Shown here: one piece after another, positions 29,534 to 38,267 of the stretch
How the letters are laid out: each line of letters opens with the position of its first letter
Numbering within the stretch: the first letter of the stretch is position 1
Assembly (NCBI GenBank): GCA_002350855.1
Contig: DEFM01000037.1
Coordinates: forward strand, 594 to 44,819
Reading direction: 5' to 3'
Length of the DNA stretch: 44,226 nt
Source of the DNA: Prevotellaceae bacterium UBA2852
GTDB lineage: Bacteria > Bacteroidota > Bacteroidia > Bacteroidales > Bacteroidaceae
Program-made: the position numbers and the translations under genes
The notes under the pieces: model-generated
Told to the model about the DNA's origin: nothing
The model's database searches: none
The model's input: the letters and a program-made list of their open reading frames with translations, nothing else

Positions 29534-30409
29534 ATGGCTAAAAATATAATTGCCTTGGTGTTTCCTGAATATAACGATATAGGTAATCTGGTCACTTCAA
29601 AAGACTGGGTTGTTGATGAGTTGTATGATGACAAGACGATGGGGGGACAGATAAAAGAGGCTGGCATATTTGTTGATTTCTTCAATGATGAGGAATGCAG
29701 TATGATCTATGATTCTATGAACATAAACGCATACTTGTATGCCGTAAATGTTCTTCCGGAATGCTATCCTTCAAGAGTAAGACAACTTAGATCAATATTT
29801 AAACAATATGGATTGAAAGATTGGCGTAGAAATCGCGTATCTTCTGAAACAGAAGAATACAGCATTCACGATGAGACAGTTAAAAATGAAATCAGAACAG
29901 AAATTGCCTCAAGAATAGAATCTACACCTGAAGACTCTTTTCTCATTGCTACAAATGCGCTTGGTGATAAGGGTAAGACCTGGAATTTGAAGACTAAAAC
30001 TTCCACTAACCCCGTAGTCTCCCTCCCAATGTCAATATCCCATGTGTTTGAATGGCTTTCCAATCATCATAAGCCATTGAGGGTATATGAATGGAATGAG
30101 AAACATGGAGAAAATGGTAAGGGTGCGCATCCTGAAAATAAAGGCGAAGAAGTCTCGGTACTGGAATCTTCCAGAGAACATGCAGGAGAATTGTTGCCTA
30201 AAGCAATAGGACTGCCTAATTATGATACCCTGTATTGTTATGATGCCATTTTTAACAAATACATGGAATATAAAGCAGGATGTAAGTTTGAAAGACTTCC
30301 TGAAAATGCCCTAGAAAGAAAATATCATTCATTCCACATCAATGATGAAAATCGCGTTCCAAAGCGTGTCGCTTATAAAATAAAAACTCTTCAAAAATTA
30401 AGTAAATAA
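29534..30409 (+). CDS. Third gene of the nested cassette, unknown function
   Basis: The 291-aa soluble protein starts at ATG 29534; an in-frame TTG at 29525 is less likely. I do not recognise a named domain. The C-terminal half has an ordered set of polar residues, YEWNEKHGENGKGAHPENKG at about residues 185-204, then SREHAGELLPKAIG and a late YHSFHI, which could form a catalytic or nucleic-acid-binding site. It lies 12 bases after the DUF3696 ATPase and its TAA shares one base with the pglX ATG. Context suggests it is the effector or partner of the ATPase; a nuclease role is possible but unproven. Confidence 0.75.
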   Translation: MAKNIIALVFPEYNDIGNLVTSKDWVVDELYDDKTMGGQIKEAGIFVDFFNDEECSMIYDSMNINAYLYAVNVLPECYPSRVRQLRSIFKQYGLKDWRRNRVSSETEEYSIHDETVKNEIRTEIASRIESTPEDSFLIATNALGDKGKTWNLKTKTSTNPVVSLPMSISHVFEWLSNHHKPLRVYEWNEKHGENGKGAHPENKGEEVSVLESSREHAGELLPKAIGLPNYDTLYCYDAIFNKYMEYKAGCKFERLPENALERKYHSFHINDENRVPKRVAYKIKTLQKLSK

Positions 30410-33400
30410 TGAAATTGATAAATCACGTTCTCGACATACGACGCCTGATTCAGCAGGCATTCGATAATCGTTTCTCTCGCATGGGACTTCGTAAGGAAAC
30501 AGCCTTGCCTGTAGAGCAGATTCCTGCAGAGCACCAAGAGAAGCGTAGGAAACTGGATGAACTGATGAGCAGTCACCTGAGCGAGTTGGGAGACTATGAG
30601 GAGGCACGTCAGGCAGCCATCAATGAGTGTGTCTTTACGCTCTTCAACCGCATCGCTGCCATCAAGGTGATGGAGTCGAAGGTATTGTTCCCTGAGATTA
30701 TCACCCGACGAAAGGAGAATGCGGGACGTTCCTTTGAACACAATGTGTGGCTGGAGAACCACCCGGAGGAGCGCAATGCGGAACGTGAGGGACTGAAGCT
30801 TTTCCTCAGCGACCAGTTTGAAAGTCTTGGTGAGCATATCCCTCTTTATCGCAAGGACTACCCTTACGCATTGCTACCAACAGCCGATGAACTGAATGAG
30901 ATTATCGAGCAGTTCAATGCCATAGAAGCGGATGCTGACTGTGGAGCTGATGTCTGGAAAGGTGATGACATCCTTGGCTGGCTCTACGAGAACTTCAATG
31001 CCGTAGAGAAAGAAGCATTGAAGCAGAGTGGCGAGAAGACTGAATATAATAAGGTGTCGCTTCAGAGTCAGGTTTATACGCCCCAATGGGTGGTGAAGTT
31101 CCTGGTTGACAACACGTTGGGTAAGGCATATATGGAAATGTACCCCGACAGCCATATCAAAGAAAAATACCAGATAGCTAATATCCCCGACCATCAGGTA
31201 CGCCATCCCAAGGACTTGCGCCAGATGCGACTGCTCGACCCTGCCTGTGGTTCTGGCAACTTCCTGATTTATGCCTTCTCGCTGTTCTACGACTTGTATG
31301 TAGATCAGATGGAGAACTACGAACGTGACTACAGCCGTCGTGATATTCCAAAGATGATTGTGGAGAACAACCTCTTCGGTGTTGACTTGGATGAGCGTGC
31401 AGCCCAAATCTCTCAGATAGCACTCTTCGTCAAGGCGCGAGAATTAGGTGGTCATCGCAGTCATTGGCCTGCATATACCAATGTGGTAAGCACGCACTTC
31501 TTCCTGCCCCAATATGAAGAATTGCAAGGCACATTTGAGATTCTTGGTTCATGGTCGCAGAAACAGATTGAAGCCATTGAGCATATTTGGAATGATTTAT
31601 GCTCAGCTTATAAATTTGGCTCACTGGTGCGTGTAGAAGAACGCTTGAATGAAATGATGCCAAACGATGTGAACCACTCTATGTTCAAGGAGTTTGAAAT
31701 GGAGAGTCTCTTTGAATATAAGAACAATGTTATCACCCAACTCCGCAATAATGTAAACAAGTGGGGCGGTCAGGGCAGTAATGACTATACTCTGGCAAAG
31801 ACCAATGATGCCATTTCGTTCCTCGACATTATTTCTCATAAATATGATGTGGTGGTGGCGAATCCACCATATACCGATAGTAGCGATTTCGGTACTGAAC
31901 TGAAGGCGTTTGTCGAGGAGAATTATCGTCGCCCCTTAAAGTTCAATACCAACCTTTATGCTTGTTTCATCAAACGATGCTGTGAGTTGGCTGGGGATGA
32001 TGGAAAGGTGGGAATGATTCACCCTCACACTTTTATGTTTATCAAGACCTTTGAGGATGTGCGTAAGTTTATGCTCGAACAGACACACATCAATGTGATG
32101 GTGGACTATGGACTTGACCGAGTGAATCTGTTTGGCCCAGGCATCTTGCTCGATGCTACGTTCTATACACTTGACATGAACATCAAGGAAAAGACCGCTG
32201 GCATTTACTTTAATATAACAGCTAATCAACAAGAGAAATTCAAGAAAGGCTCGCTGGCGCAGGCATATTCTGACTATCTCAATGGTCAGTCCAATGACCG
32301 TGTTTATACCCTTCCTCAATCGAAGTTGAAGGGCATCAAGTCATATCCTTTCATCTACTGGATTTCGGATGAGTTCAGAGAGAAGTTTGGCAAAACGATA
32401 ATGGATGAAATTTTCGATATTCGTGCAGGAATACAAACATCCAATAACAACAGATTTTTGAGGTATCCATGGGAGATTACGGATTTACGGACTTCAAATA
32501 ATGATAAAGGTAGATGGGTATTATATGCTAAAGGTGGTCCATACTGTAAATGGCATGGAAATATTTGGCTGACTATTGATTGGAAGGACGAAGGATTATA
32601 TTTGCAAGATTTTCTTAAATCAAGAGGTCAAGACTTACACGCACAAGAATATTATTTTAAGAAGGGAATAACCTATTCAGCAAAAGGATCAGGTTCTATT
32701 TCTTTTAGAGAATATGATTCCAACTGCCTTTTTGACATAGCAGGATCATGTATATTCCCAAATGGGAAGTTTGAAAATATGGGATATGCTTTGGGGGTGT
32801 ACAATTCACAAATTGTATCATACTCATTGGACTGCTTAAATCCAACCGTAAATAAGCAACCTAATGATTTGAAGAGATTGCCGTTTGTCGAACCAAATTC
32901 AGGACAAGAGAAACGAATCACAGATTTATCTTCCGTCTGTATAAACATAAAAAAAGTTTTATGTGAATACTCATTAATTGAACCTGAGTTCATCCAGTCA
33001 CCACTAAAAGCAGGCGCTGAAACATCTGTTGTACTTTCTAAATATTATAATTATGAGAATGCCCTCCTTACTCAAATCCTCATCAACGAGTCTATCATAA
33101 ACAATACAGTTTTCGAGGTCTATGAATTGAGTGAGCATGATAAACAGATGGTGTTGGACAAAGAGGGCATACCTGTTGGCGACTTGCCAGTGAGTCATGA
33201 GGCGAAGGCTGCTTATAAGCAGTGGTTAATGTTGGAAAGCGAGTTCAAGCCAACGAGTGATGTACTGGAGCATTTAGAGTACTTGGAGGAGCGTGATGAC
33301 CTGCCAAAGATTACAGACTTCGATACCCTCTACCAGAACAACAACGAATGGGAGGAGTTCTGCATCAAACGCAATGTGAACCCCGTGGAAGCATGGTGGC

Positions 33401-34083
33401 AATTTAAGAACGCCAATGTGCTGCCCCCTCAGCGCACACAGGTGTTGGCCTTTGAGCTGATGACCGATGTCATCCGCACCGTGCTGGCGAAGGATGATGA
33501 CGGCATCATCCCTTTGGGCGACCGACTCGGCGAGGAACGCCTCGCTATCCGCATAGAAAAGGAGATGATGGAGCGTGGCTACTCGGCTGCACAGTTCTCT
33601 CAGGTGTGCCAGTTGTTAGGTTGCCCGTTAGAGAAATATCTGCAAGAGCGATTCTTCCAGCAACTCAGCGACCACCTGAACCTCTTTATGTATCTGCCCA
33701 AGACTCCGTTCATCTGGCACCTCAGCAGTGGGCCACATCATGCCATAGAACTGTATGTCAGCATCTACAAGTGGAGCCGTGATGCCCTGTATCGTGTTCG
33801 CTCTATCTATGCCGCCAACCGCGAAGCAGCCCTCCGTGACCGTCTTAACTCCATTGATACCAGCAACACCGAGGGACGCATGGAGGCGCAAGAGCTTCGT
33901 GCCACCCTGACAGAGCTACAGGAGTTTTGCCAGAAAGTGGATGACCTGCTTGCTACTGGCTATGCCCCGAAACTCGACGACGGCGTTGGCAAGAATATTG
34001 CACCACTACAGAAGCGCAAGATGCTCAGCTACGAAGTGCTCAATGCCGGACAGCTGAAGAAATATTTGAATGCAGATTGGTAA
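30409..34083 (+). CDS. pglX: BREX adenine-specific DNA methyltransferase PglX (BrxX)
   Basis: PglX methylates adenine in a non-palindromic host motif, marking self DNA. The 1224-aa protein has the usual helical N-terminus, AdoMet motif I DPACGSGNF (277-285) and catalytic motif IV NPPY (485-488). Residues about 660-885, expected to hold target recognition, are encoded by visibly more AT-rich DNA than the flanks, consistent with exchange of specificity segments. The C-terminal part (about 900-1224) is GC-richer and ends in a helical domain. The ATG overlaps the previous stop by one base. The gene appears intact, with no homopolymer tract suggesting phase variation. Confidence 0.95.
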   Translation: MKLINHVLDIRRLIQQAFDNRFSRMGLRKETALPVEQIPAEHQEKRRKLDELMSSHLSELGDYEEARQAAINECVFTLFNRIAAIKVMESKVLFPEIITRRKENAGRSFEHNVWLENHPEERNAEREGLKLFLSDQFESLGEHIPLYRKDYPYALLPTADELNEIIEQFNAIEADADCGADVWKGDDILGWLYENFNAVEKEALKQSGEKTEYNKVSLQSQVYTPQWVVKFLVDNTLGKAYMEMYPDSHIKEKYQIANIPDHQVRHPKDLRQMRLLDPACGSGNFLIYAFSLFYDLYVDQMENYERDYSRRDIPKMIVENNLFGVDLDERAAQISQIALFVKARELGGHRSHWPAYTNVVSTHFFLPQYEELQGTFEILGSWSQKQIEAIEHIWNDLCSAYKFGSLVRVEERLNEMMPNDVNHSMFKEFEMESLFEYKNNVITQLRNNVNKWGGQGSNDYTLAKTNDAISFLDIISHKYDVVVANPPYTDSSDFGTELKAFVEENYRRPLKFNTNLYACFIKRCCELAGDDGKVGMIHPHTFMFIKTFEDVRKFMLEQTHINVMVDYGLDRVNLFGPGILLDATFYTLDMNIKEKTAGIYFNITANQQEKFKKGSLAQAYSDYLNGQSNDRVYTLPQSKLKGIKSYPFIYWISDEFREKFGKTIMDEIFDIRAGIQTSNNNRFLRYPWEITDLRTSNNDKGRWVLYAKGGPYCKWHGNIWLTIDWKDEGLYLQDFLKSRGQDLHAQEYYFKKGITYSAKGSGSISFREYDSNCLFDIAGSCIFPNGKFENMGYALGVYNSQIVSYSLDCLNPTVNKQPNDLKRLPFVEPNSGQEKRITDLSSVCINIKKVLCEYSLIEPEFIQSPLKAGAETSVVLSKYYNYENALLTQILINESIINNTVFEVYELSEHDKQMVLDKEGIPVGDLPVSHEAKAAYKQWLMLESEFKPTSDVLEHLEYLEERDDLPKITDFDTLYQNNNEWEEFCIKRNVNPVEAWWQFKNANVLPPQRTQVLAFELMTDVIRTVLAKDDDGIIPLGDRLGEERLAIRIEKEMMERGYSAAQFSQVCQLLGCPLEKYLQERFFQQLSDHLNLFMYLPKTPFIWHLSSGPHHAIELYVSIYKWSRDALYRVRSIYAANREAALRDRLNSIDTSNTEGRMEAQELRATLTELQEFCQKVDDLLATGYAPKLDDGVGKNIAPLQKRKMLSYEVLNAGQLKKYLNADW

Positions 34084-34103
34084 ATAAGATAAAAGATTAT
34101 AAT

Positions 34104-35999
34104 ATGATTGAAGTTCGAAAAAATAAAGACTTTAGTGAGTACTTAGAAAAGCTTTTGGAAAAGAGCGAATATGACGAACTCGAATATAAGAGTGCTGCAG
34201 GTGGCTTCCCTGAGAGTTTCTGGGAGACTTACTCTGCATTTGCAAATACAGATGGCGGAGTGGTTGTTTTTGGTGTAGCCGAAAACAATGGACAGTTCTT
34301 TTTGGATAAACTGACCGATGAGAAAATTGAGAAATATAAGAAAGACTTTTGGAACAACGTAAATAACAAGTCAACTATTAGTTGTAATCTAATGAAATCT
34401 GATGACCTTGTTATTGGAAAATTCAACGGCTTTCCATTTATGATATTCTTTGTGCCAAGAGCCAGTAGAGAACAACGCCCTGTATATAGAACCCAGAATC
34501 CGTACAACGGAACCTTTAAGCGCAATTATGAGGGTGATTACAAATGCACCGAAAAGGAGGTTCAACGAATGTTTGCTGATGCAGATACCTCTCGTCCAGC
34601 TGATAGTAGGATTTTGAAGAATTATAGCATGGACGACATTGATATAGAGTCAGTTCAGCAATATAGAAGATTGTTTGCTATAGCAAAGCCAGACCATCCT
34701 TGGCTCGCAGAAAGTGATTTTGAACTAATACGGAAACTTGGGGGGTATAGGAAAGATCGTGCGACGGGAGAAGAAGGTTTTACACTTGCCGGACTTCTTA
34801 TGTTTGGCAAATCTGCGGCAATAACAGATAATGAATGCTGCCCGAATTTTTTCCCCGACTATCAAGAGAAGCTATCTGATGATCCTGACGAGAGATGGTC
34901 AAACAGAATCTGCCCAGATGGCACTTGGGAAGGTAATCTGTTTCAGTTCTATAAACTTGTGTTGCCAAGACTACAAGCTGTTTTGCCTAAACCGTTCCGA
35001 TTAGAAGATAATATTAGGAAAGATGAGACCCCTGCCCATGTAGCTGTTCGTGAGGCATTGATAAATTTCATCGTCCATGCTGATTATTCGGAGAATGCCT
35101 CTTTGATAGCGCGTTTATACAAAAATTGCATGGTTTTTTCAAATCCGGGTACAATGTTAATATCCAAGCAGCAATACTATCATGGCGGTGATAGTGTCTG
35201 CAGGAATAAAGCTTTGCAAACAATGTTCCTTATGTTGGGAACTGCAGAAAAAGCCGGAAGTGGTGTTGACAAAATACTAAAAGGGTGGCGTGAACAAAAC
35301 TGGCGTTATCCCATCTTAGAAACAAAATGTCAGCCAGATAAGGTTGAGCTAACCTTGAAGATGGAATCTGTAATGGACGAAAATATCAAGAATCAACTCA
35401 TCTCATTATATGGAGAACAGATTCTAAATATTGGGCATGACAAACTTCTTATATTAAATATGACATGTGCTGACGGATATGTCACAAATGAGAATTTACG
35501 CTACACTCTTAATATCCATAAGAGTGAGATTACTGAGTTACTGAAAGATATGTGTAATTCTGGGTTGTTGGTAGCAGAAGGTTATGGACGGGGTACTAAA
35601 TATAAATTGCCAAGTTCAAGTGGTAATGTGGTAACTTCGATCGCTAACATGGCAACCTCGGCCGCTAACATGGCAACCTCGACCGCTAACATGGCAACCT
35701 CAGCTGTTTATATAGTAACCTCGACCGCCAATATGGCAACCTCAGATGATAACATGGCAAGTTCGGATGCTTATAATCAAATAACTATAAAGAAACGAAT
35801 GAAGCCAGAGGAGTTGGAGATGTTAATAAAAAAGAAATGTGAGGATTGGATTTCATTAGATGAGTTGTCAACTGAGATAAATAGAAGCCCTAAGTATCTC
35901 AGAAGTGTGGTTATTCCTCGATTAATTGATAATGATACCCTTGAGATGATGTTTCCAACTATTCCTAATCATCCAAAGCAAAAATACAAATTAAAATAG
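34104..35999 (+). CDS. AlbA_2/GHKL-ATPase-like regulator-type protein with tandem repeats
   Basis: The 631-aa protein (start ATG 34104; a TTG at 34077 would overlap pglX) belongs to the COG2865 type. It has an N-terminal AlbA_2 (Schlafen-like) domain with ELEYKSA (25-31) and FANTDGGVVVFGVAE (46-60), a middle GHKL-like ATP-binding domain (about 310-345, HVAVREALINFIVHADY, then VFSNPG) with AGSGVDKI, and winged-helix segments. Residues 510-558 are seven 7-residue repeats of NMATSxA type, then a last wHTH. It lies 20 bases after pglX and 47 before pglZ. AT-rich composition suggests insertion. Likely a nucleic-acid-binding ATPase; role in BREX unknown. Confidence 0.82.
   Translation: MIEVRKNKDFSEYLEKLLEKSEYDELEYKSAAGGFPESFWETYSAFANTDGGVVVFGVAENNGQFFLDKLTDEKIEKYKKDFWNNVNNKSTISCNLMKSDDLVIGKFNGFPFMIFFVPRASREQRPVYRTQNPYNGTFKRNYEGDYKCTEKEVQRMFADADTSRPADSRILKNYSMDDIDIESVQQYRRLFAIAKPDHPWLAESDFELIRKLGGYRKDRATGEEGFTLAGLLMFGKSAAITDNECCPNFFPDYQEKLSDDPDERWSNRICPDGTWEGNLFQFYKLVLPRLQAVLPKPFRLEDNIRKDETPAHVAVREALINFIVHADYSENASLIARLYKNCMVFSNPGTMLISKQQYYHGGDSVCRNKALQTMFLMLGTAEKAGSGVDKILKGWREQNWRYPILETKCQPDKVELTLKMESVMDENIKNQLISLYGEQILNIGHDKLLILNMTCADGYVTNENLRYTLNIHKSEITELLKDMCNSGLLVAEGYGRGTKYKLPSSSGNVVTSIANMATSAANMATSTANMATSAVYIVTSTANMATSDDNMASSDAYNQITIKKRMKPEELEMLIKKKCEDWISLDELSTEINRSPKYLRSVVIPRLIDNDTLEMMFPTIPNHPKQKYKLK
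35631..35777 (+). repeat. In-frame 21-bp minisatellite, seven units
   Basis: Seven consecutive 21-base units encode heptapeptides of the type (V/A)TSxANM. Units 2, 3 and 5 are nearly identical (GCAACCTCG…GCTAACATG); units 1, 4, 6 and 7 are diverged. Copy-number change by slippage would keep the frame and alter linker length in the AlbA_2 protein. Confidence 0.9.
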
Positions 36000-36046
36000 A
36001 AAAAGTACAAATAGATTTTTCGATAGTCAATAGAAATTATTGAGCA

Positions 36047-38248
36047 ATGATAGGTTCTTGGTTTAAAGAAGACATAGATCGCATATTGGCAGAGCATCGC
36101 TACGTAGTGGTGACAGATGCCAATGGTGAGGGTGAGTTCCTGCTAAAGTATCTTCCAGAAGACATCCGGCAGATTCCCATCAGCAATGAGTACAGCGAGA
36201 TAGAGGCGAAATATCTGGCAGAGTCGAAGTATGTAGACAGTCCTGTGCTCTTCTATGTCAGAAAGAAAGCGCTACAATTGACTTTCTTGCAAGAATATGT
36301 ACAAACAGGAGGATTATTGGTGCTTGACGACATGGAGGTGTATATCAAGCAGAAACTGTTTGAAGCCACAGGCAAGAATACTCATCTGACCAAAGACAAG
36401 CTTCTGCTTGCCGCAAAACTCAGTGAGGGCAAGAATAAGAACTGGTGGCAGTCAGTAGCCGACGGCATTACTGAGCCACTGCGGTTGGAGGACTGGCTGC
36501 TTGACTTTCTTCATGCACCTGCCGCAACCCGTCAGAAGATGGATGAAACGGTGTGGAATGTGTTCAGAAGTGAAGTGTATCGCCTTATCGATAAACCTCA
36601 AACGGAACAGCCTGCCGAAGCGATGGCACAGGAGGTGGTAAACACCATCCTACAGTCGTTGGCTGACAATACGATAGAAGGACTCCTGCTGGAAGTCTAT
36701 TACCAATGGGCTGACAGTACGGAGAAGATAGATACGCTACGGAAGTATGCTGACAACTATGCACTTCCAGCAGACATCAATTCGTTGAAGGCTCATCCCA
36801 ACCATCCTTTTTCAGCACTTGACCGCCAGTTGATGATGATGCTCAGCAATGCCTTGAAGTTGCATCAGGACACGAAAGAATTGACCAAATTCATCAAGCA
36901 ACGCACACAAGACAGGAAGGCAAAAGCATTCAAACCGCTATGGTTGCAGAGTGTCTGGCTGCTTTGTACATTTAAGGTAGAAGGTCTTGGTGCTATCTCT
37001 ACCTATCAAGATGTCGCAACATATTATAGGCAGCATTTTGCTGCTCTCGATACAGCCATGCGCCGTATCTATACGGATTGGCTGAACGATCCAGCTACCT
37101 TGCGTCCACTACAAGAACACTATACCATCTTGAATAATGAACTGTTGACGTGCTGGTTCGACATAAAAGAAAATTATATCTCAACACAGAAGGATATTGT
37201 AATCAATGCTCTTTCTGGAGACAAACGTACAGCAGTTATTGTCTGTGATGGACTGCGTCTTGAAATAGCAGAAGCCATTGTTAATGGCATTACCGACAAG
37301 AATGTGAAGATAGACAGGAAAACAGCTCTGTCGGTTCTGCCCTCTGTAACCGAAAACGGCATGAGTGCCTTGTTCGGATGCAGCGAGCCTACGATGAATG
37401 CTCAATCAAGATTTAACACCTTGAAGTCGATTTATGATGATGTGGTCATCATGCCGCTGAATATGTTGAATGACGGTGTTACTGCTCAGCGTCTGGTGCT
37501 CAACTATGGAGATATAGACGAAGTGGGTGAGAAAAAGCAGCTGGGCGCACTTAAAGACATTACAAACTACGAGTCGGAACTCAGAGAGAAGATAGCCCAT
37601 CTGTTCCGTCTTGGGTATAACAAGATAGTGCTTACCACTGACCACGGTTTTGTTCTCACGGGTCTATTGGACGAAGCGGACAAAGAACCCCATCCTGAAG
37701 GGAACATCCTGAAAATAGAAGAACGCTTTGTGTTGACAGAGGAGCCTCTGACAACCTCAAACCTGATTGAAAAGGCAGGACGTTACTTCAACAGTAACTA
37801 TCAGTACTATGCCAAAACTGATAAACCATTTAAGACAACAGGCAGGTATGGTTATTCCCATGGGGGCTTCACTCCACAAGAGTGTATCATTCCCGCATAT
37901 GAGTTGAACATTGAGTCAAACGACATGGCACTGAGAGTGATGATTTCCAACAAGAAGGAGCTTAAAGCTGTGACAGGAAACTATTTCACGGTGAAATTAC
38001 TTGCCGAGGGCTGTGAGTCAGATCTATTCCGCAATGAGCGCAAGGTCAAACTTCTGTTGTATGCAGGGAACCAAATGGTATCTGGCAATCAGATTTACTC
38101 AATGAAGCCAGGTGAAACAATCCATGCAGAGTTTGAGATGACAAAAGGCATTGACAAAGTTGTTCTCGTGGATAAAGAAACCTCGGTTCAGATAGATAGT
38201 TGTAGTATCATAAAATCGGCATCAAGAGACCTTGATGACCTTTTGTAA
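36047..38248 (+). CDS. pglZ: BREX alkaline-phosphatase-like protein PglZ (BrxZ)
   Basis: The 733-aa protein contains the PglZ domain of alkaline-phosphatase fold. Putative metal-site residues are D401 in TAVIVCDGLRLEIAE, the TENGMSALFG segment, D532-H533 in LTTDHGF, and H605 in YSHGGFTPQE. The first 380 residues are helical and the C-terminal part is beta-rich. PglZ is essential for BREX defence and methylation, and some homologues have nuclease activity. It starts 47 bases after the AlbA_2 gene and ends 19 bases before brxL. Confidence 0.93.
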   Translation: MIGSWFKEDIDRILAEHRYVVVTDANGEGEFLLKYLPEDIRQIPISNEYSEIEAKYLAESKYVDSPVLFYVRKKALQLTFLQEYVQTGGLLVLDDMEVYIKQKLFEATGKNTHLTKDKLLLAAKLSEGKNKNWWQSVADGITEPLRLEDWLLDFLHAPAATRQKMDETVWNVFRSEVYRLIDKPQTEQPAEAMAQEVVNTILQSLADNTIEGLLLEVYYQWADSTEKIDTLRKYADNYALPADINSLKAHPNHPFSALDRQLMMMLSNALKLHQDTKELTKFIKQRTQDRKAKAFKPLWLQSVWLLCTFKVEGLGAISTYQDVATYYRQHFAALDTAMRRIYTDWLNDPATLRPLQEHYTILNNELLTCWFDIKENYISTQKDIVINALSGDKRTAVIVCDGLRLEIAEAIVNGITDKNVKIDRKTALSVLPSVTENGMSALFGCSEPTMNAQSRFNTLKSIYDDVVIMPLNMLNDGVTAQRLVLNYGDIDEVGEKKQLGALKDITNYESELREKIAHLFRLGYNKIVLTTDHGFVLTGLLDEADKEPHPEGNILKIEERFVLTEEPLTTSNLIEKAGRYFNSNYQYYAKTDKPFKTTGRYGYSHGGFTPQECIIPAYELNIESNDMALRVMISNKKELKAVTGNYFTVKLLAEGCESDLFRNERKVKLLLYAGNQMVSGNQIYSMKPGETIHAEFEMTKGIDKVVLVDKETSVQIDSCSIIKSASRDLDDLL

Positions 38249-38267
38249 CGATTAACGTGTAATAAAT

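Noticed and set aside
30409..34083. Phase-variable pglX
   Set aside because: No homopolymer or short tandem repeat tract that would shift the frame was found; the frame is intact.
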